Origin: Hofstenia miamia
Lineage: Eukaryota > Xenacoelomorpha > Acoela
Direction of reading: 5' to 3'
Assembly: GCA_004352715.1 (NCBI GenBank)
Contig: SCFE01000091.1
Coordinates: 519,940-583,939 of the forward strand
Length of the DNA: 64,000 nucleotides
Shown here: positions 35,120 through 46,079 of the stretch, in pieces
Layout: each line of letters begins with the position of its first letter
Position numbering within the stretch: position 1 is the stretch's first letter
The notes under the pieces: generated by a model
Databases searched by the model: none
Told to the model about the DNA's origin: nothing
What the model saw: only the letters and a program-made list of their open reading frames with translations
Made by a program: the position numbers and the translations under genes

Positions 35120-36392
35120 TTTTTAAACAAGACTGTGATTGTTCGGCAACTTTACAATTAATTACATGAAGAAAGATTGTAACAATACTTTCCCTGATAT
35201 CAAAATACACATCTATGGTATCAATTATCTCTTACAGTTAAATTAAAATTACTTTCTATATGAAAATATTTTATTAATTATTGCAAAGTCTTTACTGAAA
35301 ATTATTACCTTAATCTAAATACAAAAACACATTGCAAATCTAATAATTATTTTTTTCAAATGTAAAATTTCAAAAATATTCACATCAAATTAAAGATAGC
35401 AAAAAAATTATTCCAGATAAACGTTATCTACATCCAGACAGATCTTCAAAGGATATCGTTTTTAAGCGAATTGGGCATGATAACCCACGACGTGAACGTA
35501 AAATTAGTATGTTTTCTATTTACTAATATAAATCGTTTTGCATAAATATCAACTACCTACGAGTGTTTGCTAGTTTTAAGAAAAATTACCCCTTTCTATA
35601 TGTACGCAGACTAAGTCATTAAATTTTGTTTGTCCAAGTGGACCCATGTTGCTATTCTCCGTTAGAAGTCTATTTAATTCCGATATTTTAGAAACTTATC
35701 TTCTGTAGGAGGCCCATTCAACAATTTTGTATTTGATAACTTTGAGCTTAGCATTGGCTGAGTTTCAATGATGTTTGAAACTTTTCGTACACTTTTTGTA
35801 CATTGCATTGAAATTTCTTAGTAATCGTCAACACAAAAATTTTTCTCAAATTCCAAAATTTTGGAAATGTTGAATCAAAAATTATGATTTGAACTTTAAT
35901 TTTCAAACTAAGTTCATGAACCTATAAAAGGTATTCAGTTACAGACATACTACCACTTTTAAGCATGTTCTTTCGCAGATATAATTAGTCCTGTTGTTAA
36001 TTGAAAATTCATAATTTTCTATGAAATTCCACACCAACAATTTTTTTATTTCTTTTTAATGTTAAACTTAATTAAATTTCAATTAAATGTCTTAAAGAAA
36101 TTTACAATATTATTAAAAATGATCAGCTGGTAAGAGATGGACACGGGCGGGGTTGGGCTGAAATGGGCCGGGCCAAAGATTTAAGAAATAACAGACAAAA
36201 AACGGGCTTAATAAAAAGAATTGTAACAAGCTTGTAAATATTCACTTTTGAAATCTCAATAAAAGCACCTATCCAACTTTGTGTAACGTTGCATTGAAGA
36301 TGTATGCCACCCAAGCAGCTTCTGCTCAGTCAGAAAGAGATTGTAGTCGAAATGGACTTAGCGCTACGCCCATAATTAATGTGTTTAAATAC
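35120..36392. other. Intron of copy B, nothing firmly recognised
   Basis: AT-rich. A G/C-rich phrase at 36130-36175 (ACGGGCGGGGTTGGGCTG) may be the end of an old element; GGGGCGGACTGGGCCGG at 37758 is similar but in the same orientation, so I do not call a TIR pair. Confidence 0.35.
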
Positions 36393-36399
36393 AGGGTGC

Positions 36400-37530
36400 C
36401 CAGTTAAAATCGATACTTTTTGACGAATCATATTCAAAACGTAAGAAATAAGAAGTATAGACTTTATTAAGCAAATGAATACATAAGAGATCAAAGCAAA
36501 TGTTCAAAGTGACCACCTACATTGTGAATGCAGGCTCTTAGATGTGGTATCCACGATGCAGTCGCTCTTTGATTAATTTCCATAGGTATATTGTTCCATG
36601 TGTCCGTAAGGGTCGCCTTCAATTTCTCCATGCTGTCGATTTCTCTTAACTTTGCAGCCAACCCAGCTAGGAGAACGCCCCATAGAGAGTAGTCCATCAC
36701 GTTCAAATCGGTACTTTTTGTTGGCCATTCATCAAGAGTAATGAAGTCAGATACATTTTCTCTGATCCACTGATCCATGGAGCTTTGGCTCCATCTTGCT
36801 GCCACACCCAAGGTCTTCCATTCATTGTCCTGTTGATGTCATCAAACATGAGTTGACACATTTCTTGGGTATAAACAAACTGGTTTACTGTTTTCTTCTT
36901 TCCTCGTGAAGCAGGGATGTTGTCTTGATTTTCAGCAAATCCTTCAATGAATCGCAATTCCGACTTACCATACCAAGAAACAGCTGCATAACAAAGCAAA
37001 GATGGCTGTTGCTTGTCATGTTGAATAAGGAGATCTTCAGCAGGAATATTCGTCTTGAGCGTGAGTTCTCGATAAATTCGTTCATTCTGACGGTTCAAAG
37101 GCGTGTGTAGACTGAAATGTGCTTCATCAGAAAACCAAATATTCTTCCATTTATTGCTTTCATCTAACCGATTGAAAAATGCTTTGGCCCTTTCCACACG
37201 AGCTTCACAATGATTTTCATTCACTGTTCCCTTTGAAATATTGAGCTCAGATGCAATCTCTCTGTGAGAAATGCCTTCGACTTTTGTCTGGAGGAGTAAC
37301 AGCTAAATTCACCACTGCATCTCTCACTGTTGTTGTGGACACTCAGATGGCTGTTCTAGAACCTATTCTTCGCATCCTTGCAACTGGTGAACTACCACTT
37401 CTCAAATTCCGATATACACGGTCCAATTGATTTTTTGCTGCAATTACTAAAGAAACCAGGCAATATCTGTCGCTTGAAAATGACGATAACTTCTAGCTGA
37501 AAGTCCGTTAGATGAGACATTCTGATCTGT
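36400..37530 (-). pseudogene. Mariner-superfamily transposase, nearly full length, frameshifted
   Basis: From an ATG near 37520 the minus strand reads MSHLTDFQLEVIVIFKRQ, then in shifted frames NQLDRVYRNLRSGSSPVARM and IASELNISKGTV (helix-turn-helix). The catalytic part has IWFSDEAHFSLHTP, WVWQQDGAKA and DLNVMDYSLWGVL, giving the three acidic positions of a D,D,D-type mariner-group enzyme. The long frame at 37224-36703 breaks between the second and third of these and resumes at 36811-36491. A candidate end CAGGGTGCCCAGTTAAAATC lies at 36393; I did not find its inverted partner. Confidence 0.8.
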
Positions 37531-38009
37531 GTATGCAAGTGTAGATGAAAGGCAGTGACAAAATACCTCATTCATTGACTGATTAGGCTTCACACGATGT
37601 GCTGACCAATCAAGAGTTACCTATTACGCATCAGATAAACGTCATTTCACTTCTTGTGAAGGACATTAGCGATCATGTTAAAAATTAGATCAATACATTT
37701 TGAAGGGCCTAAAACGATCTACAAAAATTCCGAAAACGTGGTGAAATAATAGTTGACGGGGCGGACTGGGCCGGTCCTAATATTTTGCAGAACATTATTT
37801 TGTGATTTATATGTAACTTAGATATCAACAATTGCTTAACCTGTCATATTTTACACAACTTTATAAAAATTTAGTTTATTATGTCAAACTTTAGAGAATG
37901 CGGATTTCCAAAATAGATAATGTGCCTATTCACTACATTTGTAGAAGAACAATTATCTTCATTGTATGAATCACCAATTAAGAAAGTTGTCAAAAGTTAA
38001 TCTCCTTAC
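37531..38009. other. Intron of copy B, nothing recognised
   Basis: No coding or element structure seen apart from the G/C-rich phrase at 37758. Confidence 0.4.
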
Positions 38010-38166
38010 CATCGACTCCATAAGCCGCGCATCCCAAGAGAACTGCTGGAATCGCCATTACAATACAACCGATTGCTGCAAAATACGAGAGTGACATAGC
38101 CCTCTCGATTGTTTTCGCTGCTAAAACACGTTGGAAATACACCTGCCAGGGAATCCCACCAAATAC
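38010..38166 (-). CDS. SLC5A7: Choline transporter copy B, coding exon 6
   Basis: A 157-bp exon with acceptor TTTAG and donor GTAAGG. It encodes [20 protein letters not shown], then IGCIVMAIPAVLLGCAAYG. It is the counterpart of 1012-1168 in copy A, with the same length and phases. FGGIPWQ-YFQRVL and AIPA-L-G are conserved in CHT1. Confidence 0.93.
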
Positions 38167-38361
38167 CTAAATACCAGATTTTTGTAAGGAATCCATGAAA
38201 CTTTTTAGTATAATTGTCAAATCTGCATAAATAATTATCGAAGTGGATTATTTGAAAAGTACATGTTTTGTATTCTAGCGTTACTCTTAAATAACAAATC
38301 GAGTTGTCCACGTTTTTGAACAGGCTTATTTCAAGCCTGCTAAAAAATATTGAAAGCCTTT

Positions 38362-38495
38362 TACATGTACACATCTGTGGGGTTAGATCCGCTCATGCAA
38401 TGATGAAGATTCGTCGTGCTAAAACTTGTTCTTATGCCTGAAGTACATGCAAATATGAATGTTTATCAATGAGAAATCCGATTTTTGTACACAAT
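38362..38495 (+). repeat. Dispersed repeat, copy 1
   Basis: About 130 bp matching, in inverted orientation, the stretch at 52520-52655. Shared words include AAATCGGATTTCTCATTGA, CATATTTGCATGTA and GATGTGT(A/C)CATGTA. The element type is unknown. Confidence 0.7.
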
Positions 38496-39037
38496 ACTCA
38501 AATTCTTTCCAATGCTAGGTTTCAGATAATGTCCATGGTAACAACTACCTTGAAATATTTTGTTTTCTGAGGAAAAACTGTGTGAGCCGCGTCCAGGTGC
38601 GCCATGCGCAATGCCAGAGTTTGTCGCGTGTAGTCACAGATTTTGAAAAATCCTTTGTAGAAATAGGATTGATAAAAATATTCTAATAGAGTGTTGCTCA
38701 AGCAAATTGAATTAGGAGAACATTTTACTGCCTTTAATATTATTACGATATTTTTTCTTCGAATTTAAAGTTGAATGTATCCATATTTACAATATTTCTG
38801 TTTAATATATTTGCGACATGTTTCTTATTCTTGTACGTCAGGTTGTAGCATTTAATTTTTTCGAAATATATATTTAATGCCTTTAGTTTTCCAAAGCTTT
38901 TATTAAGAAAATTTCATTTATGTTTAGATTTCTATACTTGTTAGAAGTAATCTTCTACCTCAGATTCTTAATTAAATTTTCGCCTCATTTTGATTAATTG
39001 AGTAGCTTCTTTATTAGTCCAATTAAGATTTCGCAGG

Positions 39038-39244
39038 TTGAATGGGTTCGTTTTATTAATTACCAATTTCATTTATCAAATTGGAATCACGTGGTTGATT
39101 AATCACCCGTCTGAGATTGATTTTGTATTATTATTGTTTTCAATTATAATAATTTTTATTAAGAATGTTGATTCAATTGGTGATAAATCGGTAACTAACC
39201 CCTTTTATTATATAATTAGGGTAATAATTAAAAAAGATGAGTGA
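39038..39244 (+). other. Unrecognised 68-codon hydrophobic frame
   Basis: Starts MNGFVLLITNFIYQIGITWL and contains FVLLLFSIIIIFIKNVDSIG. It is in an intron of copy B on the opposite strand. AT-rich DNA gives hydrophobic frames by chance, and I recognise no family, so I do not call it a gene. Confidence 0.15.
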
Positions 39245-39475
39245 AGAGATTGGGCCAGTCTGGTGAGAAACAATGAAATAAAAATGCACTGTTTTGGATA
39301 ACGGCGTTACAAATATTAGTTAACACCGCTTAAAATAAATCACATACTTTCGTTTTGATACCAACTCTCTTAATAAATAATGTTTCAAATTTTATACTTA
39401 CGTACAAAATCTAAACTACATAATTGATTGAAAATAATCTCATTAAAATTTTGACTAAATTTAGTTAAAAAATAC

Positions 39476-39598
39476 CAAAAGTAATGAGAAATCGATCCAA
39501 ACACCACACTGCGTCCAATCCCATGTGCCAAGCCATCCTGTGTCTGATGTTAAGCTTTTCACATCTGGATTGAAGATGGCAAAAGGCACACATAGCCA
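39476..39598 (-). CDS. SLC5A7: Choline transporter copy B, coding exon 5
   Basis: A 123-bp phase-0 exon with acceptor ATTTAG and donor GTATTT. It encodes WLCVPFAIFNPDVKSL, then TGWLGTWDW and VWIDFSLLL. It matches 2498-2620 of copy A in size and phase and fits the WISVPFAL to WLDSFLLL segment of CHT1. Confidence 0.92.
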
Positions 39599-39627
39599 CT
39601 AAATTGTACAATTAGGCAACATTTTAG

Positions 39628-40903
39628 ACATAAATTAGTATTATTATTCGTATCTGTTATTCGCATTTAAACAATGTATTATTGATAACGAACTTCCTGA
39701 AATTTTCAAAAAATCTGACATAAGTCCTCTATTTAAAAAAGGTGACCCTCTAAACGCAAAAAAAATATAGACCTATTTGCATTAGTAATACTTTTAGTAA
39801 ACTGTTTGAGAAATTATTAAATAATCAAATAAACGTTTGAAATCTGAAAATATTCTCTCGAAAAAACAATTTGGTTTTCGTATGGGTTATAGCACTCAAG
39901 ATGCAATTTTATTAATATCAGAAAAATAACATCTAATTTAGGCCTTAGTAAATGTAGTTGTGTTGCCCTTCTTGATTTAAGCAAAGCTTTTAACTCAATG
40001 AATTTTGACATACTCAAAGATAAATTAACGTATTATAACTTTGATAACAGAGCTATTAACTTAATAATGAACTTCTTTTCAAAAAGTTATACTTAATGGC
40101 AAAAAATCATAATATAATTAACTGACAGCGGGGTGCCTCAGGTCACAGTTCTAGGTCCCATCCTATTTGCAATCTACGTGAATGACATAACCCAAAATGT
40201 AAAATACTGTAAAATTTATCAATAAGCAATGATATCTGTCTTATAAGTACTAATATAAATACTTTTAAAACAACTAAAGACCTGCAAAATGATATTGAAA
40301 ATCTAACAAAATATTTCACAAAAATCATCTGAAAGTAAATATTGAAGAAACACAAGTTATAATATTCTATCCTAAGACATTCAAAAGTCACACAAAAAAC
40401 ATTGAACTTAATATAAACCATGTACCAATGAAGCAAAATGAATCCACCAGCTACTTAGGTGTTGGAATCGACAATGATTTAAATTTCGAACAATTCTTAA
40501 AGTCAAAAGTTAAAAAATGGCCTCTGGGGTTAGGTATCTTTATCATCTTAGAAATATTTCAAATACAAACAATTAATAAATGCTCTCTGCTTTATATTAC
40601 ACTTTCAATATTGCTCATTTCTATTTACAAATATAAACTCAAAATATCGCATTCTTTTGTCTATAACCTTTAACTATTGACTAAAATACAAAATATTACA
40701 TCCTTACTACCAAATTCAAATGCATGTCTATCAGGATTATCTAAATTCAAATTTGGTCAACCCGCGATTTCGTTTTTAAAACAAATACTAAATTAAATGA
40801 ACGTTCTCAAATATTCATATGCTTAGATAAACATTATAATAGCTTTCACCACATAGAAACTAAGGAATGGAATAACTTAGATCATGAAATTCAACTCGAA
40901 AAA
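39628..40903 (+). pseudogene. CR1-like LINE family 1, fragment a (RT to C-terminus)
   Basis: Plus-strand broken frames read DNELPEIFKKSDISPLFKKG (RT start), LSKKQFGFRMGYSTQDAIL, then STSYLGVGIDNDLNFEQFL (thumb). It aligns with the fuller copy at 46080-49085. Multiple stops. It lies in the 9.8-kb intron of copy B. Confidence 0.75.
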
Positions 40904-41755
40904 GTAAATATTGAAAAAACACCATTTATAATTTTCTCGATTAAAACATTTAAAAATCTCACAAAAACATTGAATTAAATGTAAATCAAGTACCAATAAA
41001 GCAAAGTGAATCAATACATTATTTAGGTGTTGAGATTGACAATGATTTAAATTTCGAACAATTTTTAATGACTAAAATTAAAAAATGGCTTCTGGAGTTA
41101 GGTATCTTTACCATCTGCGGAACGTCTCAAATATATATCACAAACAATTAATAAATTCTTTTTGTTTATCTCATTTTTAATATTGCTCATTTCTCTTTAC
41201 AAACATAAATTCAAAATATCACATACTTCTGTCTAAAACTTTCAATTGGTCTCACTTAACTTTGCGCAGAAATATGACAGTTCATCCGTCTATCGAATTC
41301 AATATAAAATATTAGCTCCTTATTACAGAATCCAATTGCATATGGTATCAATATTATTTAAGTGTAAATCTGGTAAGCCTTCTCTTTCATTCTTAAAACA
41401 ATATATTAAGTTAAATGAACGTTCTCAAAAATTGTTATGCTTAGATAAACATTCAAATAGTTTTCACTACATGGCAACTAAAATTTGGAATAACTTAGAC
41501 CATGAAATTCAACTCGAAAAAAATTACGCGAAATTCAGAAAAATATTGCGCAAATTCCTCTTTAATAGACAATGCATTCTTAACGATAATAACGTATTAC
41601 ACTCATTCGAAAATTTTGAATAGCACAAGAAAGCTACACACACACACACATTTATATTATATATATTTTATTATTATTATTTTGTAAATACATGTATTTG
41701 CAGTTTGTAGCTTTTGTACTAGTTTGCAGCAATAATGTGTTTTGACTTTTATTAT
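40904..41755 (+). pseudogene. CR1-like LINE family 1, fragment b (3' end)
   Basis: A second 3' fragment directly after fragment a. It repeats the thumb (YLGVEIDNDLNFEQF-like at about 41010) and then keeps a 125-codon C-terminal frame (41246-41623) with FAQKYDSSSVYRIQYKIL and WNNLDHEIQ. The 3' end has an AC microsatellite (41636-41651) and ends TTGTACTAGTTTGCAGCAAT followed by TTATTATTAT. Confidence 0.75.
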
Positions 41756-41762
41756 TATTATA

Positions 41763-44085
41763 TCCTTGCACATCACAGCTTCATGCTGGTATCCCTCTCA
41801 GCTCGGGGAACTCACCAGTTCCCAGGGAGTCTGAGAGCTTTCCTCAGGACTCTAGCTGTTCCTAACAATGCTGCCTTCTGTGCTACTGCTCCTCCCCACT
41901 TTGGTACTCCCAACTGCTCCAAGTATCTCTTATGCTTCTTACTTACTGCTCCTAGTGCTCCTACTACTACCGGGACTACTTCAACCTTCTTTAACTTCCA
42001 CAGTCTTTCTATTTCCTCTGCTAACTCTCTTTACTTGTCTATCTTCTCTTTTTCTTTGCTTTCTACATTTCTGTCTTTTGGTACTGCTATGTCTATCACT
42101 GTTCCTAATCTTTTCTCTTTGTCTACCACTACTATGTCTGGCCTCCGTGCTTCTATCACTTTGCTTGTCTGTATGTTGAAGTCCCACAGTATCTTAACCT
42201 TCTCATTTTCTATGACGCCCTGTGGCTTGTGCTCATACCACTTGTCTCCTGCTTCTAACCCATGTTGCCTGCTCAAACTCCAATGTACCATTCATCCCAC
42301 CTTGTCATGCCTGAACTTATACTCATTCTGTGCCAACTTCTCACACCCTGCTATCAGATGATCTACTGTCTCCGCCTCTTTCTTACATAGCCTACACTTA
42401 TCACTTACTTCTACTCTTCTTTCTACATGCTTCTTCACCCAGTTTGTTCTTATTGCTTGCTCCTGTGCTGCCATTATCAGTGCTTCTGTTTCTCTTTTTA
42501 GTCCTGCCTTCTTTAACCACTTGTTGCTTTCTTCTTTGTCACACTTTTCTGAGTTCTTCCAGTATTTTCCATGCCTGGTTTGTCTAATTCCATCCTATTC
42601 TGGTATGTTGCCTTTCTTTCACTCTCAGTTCTTATCTTCCTTAACTCCTTGGTGACCTCCATTATTGACCCTCTAGGTTGTGCTTCTACGTATTCTTTAG
42701 CTTCTGCTTCTAGAGTTTCCACCACAATTAGCAGCCCTTTCCCTCCCTTATGCCTTGCCATGTACAGCCTATCTACATCTCCATTGAGGTTGAATGCTCT
42801 CTCTGCTGCTAGTATCTTCCTTGTCTCCCTGTCTAATTCCCTCAGTTCATTCTTATTCCACCTAACTATTCCTGCCGAATATCTCAACACTGGTAATGCC
42901 CACGTATTAATTGCCTTTATGCTGTTCTGCCCATTCAATGCTGACTTCTGTAGTACCTTCCTTATTCTCCTCTTGTATTCTTTTCCTAACCTCATCTTCA
43001 TTTCCTCATGATCTGTTCTGCCCTCTCTATCACTTCTAAGTACTTGTACCCCTCTTTGACTTCCTCAATGTTATCCCCACTGCTCGTCCTCAAACCATCT
43101 CCATCTATGCACTTGCCTCTGGTCATTGTCACTGCTGCACACTTTCCTAATCTAAATTAAAACCCAGAATCTCTGCTTGCCTTCTCCAATGTCTCCACTT
43201 GCTTCTGCAACATCTTCCTTGAACTAGCGTACATCTTCAGGTCGTCCATGTACCACAGGTGACTCACTGCTCTACCATTCTTCTCCATCTTATACCCTAT
43301 GCCTGTCTCCTTTATCCGTTCTGTTATAGGTATTAAGCTAACTACAAACAGTAGTGGCGCTAAGCTGTCTCCCTGGAATATACCCCGTCTAAACCTCAAC
43401 CTATGCCCGTCTATCTCAGTCTGCCACTTTCCCATCTCCCTCTCTAGAAACTCAACCCATTTCTGTGAAACTCCATTAGCCNTCTGCTTGCCTTCTCCAA
43501 TGTCTCCACTTGCTTCTGCAACATCTTCCTTGAACTAGCGTACATCTTCAGGTCGTCCATATACCACAGGTGACTCACTGCTCTACCATTCTTCTCCATC
43601 TTATACCCTATGCCTGTCTCCTTTATCCGTTCTGTTATAGGTATTAAGCTAACTACAAACAGTAGTGGCGCTAAGCTGTCTCCCTGGAATATACCCCGTC
43701 TAAACCTCAACCTATGCCCGTCTATCTCAGTCTGCCACTTTCCCATCTCCCTCTCTAGAAACTCAACCCATTTCTGTGAAACTCCATTAGCCGCTAACGT
43801 CTTCAATACCCACTCATGTGAAATGCTGTCATATGCCTTCCTGTAGTCTATCCATGCCATTGCCAAGTTTGTCTTCCTTCTTCTGCAATTCTCCACCACT
43901 GCTTGGTCTATCAACAACTGATCCTTGCATCCTCTTGTCTTCGTCCTACATCCCTTCTGCTCCTTTGGTATCAACCTATTCTGCTCTAAGTAAATCACTG
44001 AAGTTAGCAATTTCCACATTGTTGGCAGACATGTTATTGGTCTGAAGTTGCTTGCCTCACTGCCTTTCTTTGGGTCCTTCTGTAT
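41763..44085 (-). mobile_element. R4/Dong-like LINE (restriction-type endonuclease), 5'-truncated
   Basis: Minus-strand frames in order: [39 protein letters not shown] (box A), [20 protein letters not shown] (box B), [14 protein letters not shown] (catalytic YMDD), INTWALPVLRYSAGIVRW, CRLCKKEAETVDHLIAGC (CCHC finger) and ARRPDIVVVDKEKRLGTVID (PD-(D/E)xK endonuclease). This order is that of R4/Dong LINEs. The copy starts inside the RT, has several frameshifts, and carries an assembly duplication at 43172-43792. It is flanked on both sides by TTATTATTA tracts, as expected for Dong, which targets TAA repeats. Confidence 0.85.
43172..43792. other. Assembly duplication around a single N
   Basis: The 310 bp at 43172-43481 recur at 43483-43792 with one difference seen (CCATGTACC against CCATATACC), and a lone N at 43482 separates them. 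Both copies are the same part of the Dong-like RT (boxes B and C). Reading across gives a broken frame that the second copy alone does not have. Confidence 0.85.
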
Positions 44086-44099
44086 TATTATTATTATCA

Positions 44100-44741
44100 T
44101 CACTAACTAGCTTTATTTAGCTTGAACTGTGAGTACAGTGCATAATATTTATATACAAATATTTACAAAGCAATATATATATACACTATGTTACTGTACA
44201 ACACTACAAACTAAAGCTAAAAAGATAAGGTTAAAAAGCTGCAATAAAACAAAAGGACACGCACAAACAAAACAAATATAAAATTTTAAAATATTTACAA
44301 GATATTAACTGCATTTTACATTCCGCCACACGTTAAATTTTTTTGAGGAACCTAGTTTGTATTGAGCTGCAAGTAAATTTTCCTTTAGTAGGCGTTTAAA
44401 TTGATTCAAGGTTGAAGCATTTCGTATTTTTATATCTAATGAATTCCATAGCTGACAGGCAGTTGCAGTAAATGAAGAGTTCCAAATTTTTGTTTTAGAC
44501 TGGATATTGTTTATACAGGTTTTATTTCGCTCATGAAAATGGAGATATTTCTTGACAAACATTGTAGATGCTGTTAGAGAATATATGTATTTGTACATGT
44601 TTACAAGGCTGCAGTAAATAGTATGGTATCTAGGAGCTAAAATTTGAATTTCGTTGATTTTATGGCTGGTTTGTTGCTTTCTCACGGTGAACATTGTTGC
44701 AATAGACCAGTTAAATGTCTTATTTATTTGTTCTGACTGTG
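44100..44741 (-). pseudogene. CR1-like LINE family 2, C-terminal fragment
   Basis: The frame at 44694-44305 reads MFTVRKQQTSHKINEIQIL, then YIYSLTASTMFVKKYLHFHE and ATACQLWNSLDIKIRNASTL. The W-NSLD--IR-A-TL-QFK phrase is the typical last domain of CR1/jockey ORF2 proteins. Its 3' end points left and ends at the TTATTATTATTATCATC tract that the Dong-like copy abuts. A lone N at 44742 follows. Confidence 0.65.
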
Positions 44742-44763
44742 NTTATTATTATTATTAACATTA

Positions 44764-45780
44764 ATGGCTGGTGTTGAAGAGAACGGTCGGGTCTCTTGTG
44801 CTCTCCGCGATGCTGTAATCAGCAAGTTTTTCGGCGGAATTATGTCCCTCGATCCAGCGGCATCTTTTATTAACGATAAAAAGAAAACGCCGCTGCATCA
44901 GATGTTCGCTAACTTAAACAAAGATCTCGCTGCTGAGGCTTTCTTATATTTCTTCAAAACTGCGCTCTGTTCTGAAGAAGAAACTCCTACTCTCTCTGAT
45001 GTGTGTGTTCAGTCCTCTCCAACAAATGTCCTCACTGCCGAAACTTCTACTTCTGCATCTCCAGTCACTTCTACCTCGAGGATTCGTCATTCTCCTACAC
45101 CATGTCAATATTTTTCTTTTAAGGAAACTTCCAAATCACCAAAACTAAAGTTAAAATCCAATTACGTCAAATCTATTAAACCTAACACTACTACATTTCT
45201 AATTGGCAGTAGTATTCTGAAGTATGCTCGTTCTCAAAATCTTCTTCCAAATCAGACGACTACAATCCACTCATATTCAGGCCACAAAGAAGCTCACTGA
45301 CAAAATCTCTTCGTATCCCAAAACTCATATAAACTCCATCATAATCAACGCTGGCCTTATAGATGCTCTTAACTCCAATGACTCTGTCTTTCAAATCTAA
45401 GTTAAGCAGGCTAATCTCAGAAGTACGTCGCCAATTCACACTTCGCGTCATTTATGTTCTCGAAATCACTCCTGTCTGTCACGATTCCAATATTCAAAGA
45501 AACTTCANCATCCACTCTCTATCCGTGAACAATTTCTCTGTGATCCCTGTTTTCCAGAGCTTTTTACATGCTCCTCGTCACATCAATGACAAACTTCTTG
45601 CTAGGGATGGAATACATCTTTCTCATCGAGGTCTAGCTCACATGATCCGCAATTTCCAATCCTAGTTCAGACCCCACGAAATCTCTAATCCATCTCATCG
45701 TCTAGCAAATGTTTCTTACTCAAAAGCTGTAACCGCTCGTCGCGTCCTTCTCCCTACTTCTTCATATCAATCTAAATGAA
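44764..45780 (+). pseudogene. LINE family 1 ORF1 with SGNH-type esterase domain
   Basis: The ATG at 44764 opens MAGVEENGRVSCALRDAVIS; residues 1-60 are helical, 70-140 are a Ser/Thr/Pro linker, and TTTFLIGSSILKYARS follows. This resembles block I of SGNH hydrolases, where LIGDS is usual; here the D is S. After a frameshift near 45270 come IIINAGLIDAL and, in the frame at 45363-45665, ARDGIHLSHRGLAHMIRNF, the block V D--H motif. ORF1 esterases of this kind occur in CR1-group LINEs. ORF2 follows about 300 bp downstream. Confidence 0.65.
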
Positions 45781-46079
45781 ACAGGTATTTTACTTTTAAT
45801 TTTGTATATTTTAACATATCTTTGTTTAAAAAACGTAGCTATATACTATATGTACTCAGACATATCACATCTCAACTCATAACACACCACCACTAAGCAC
45901 TACTACATAACAACACTTAAATTCAGTAAGTTCATTTTCAACCAAATCTTCCAGTTTTGCTCTAAAAGTTATGAAAAAACAAACGGAAATCTTCTTAAAG
46001 TCGTATTTTAATTTTTCTTTGCAAATCCTACGCATATACAGTTAAATTCAATACGTTGATTCCTAATAATCTCGATAAA

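Noticed and set aside
36123-37775. G/C-rich phrases at 36130 and 37758 as TIRs of the mariner-like element
   Set aside because: They are in the same orientation and differ in sequence, so they are not an inverted pair.
39038-39244. Mitochondrial-like insertion encoding a hydrophobic protein
   Set aside because: No specific mitochondrial gene or tRNA could be recognised.
41735-43011. Plus-strand frames of 60-208 codons rich in Ser, Leu, Cys
   Set aside because: Antisense shadows of the Dong-like LINE, which reads cleanly on the minus strand.
45508-45508. N at 45508 as another contig join
   Set aside because: Sequence on both sides continues the same ORF1 text without a repeated block; it looks like a single ambiguous base.
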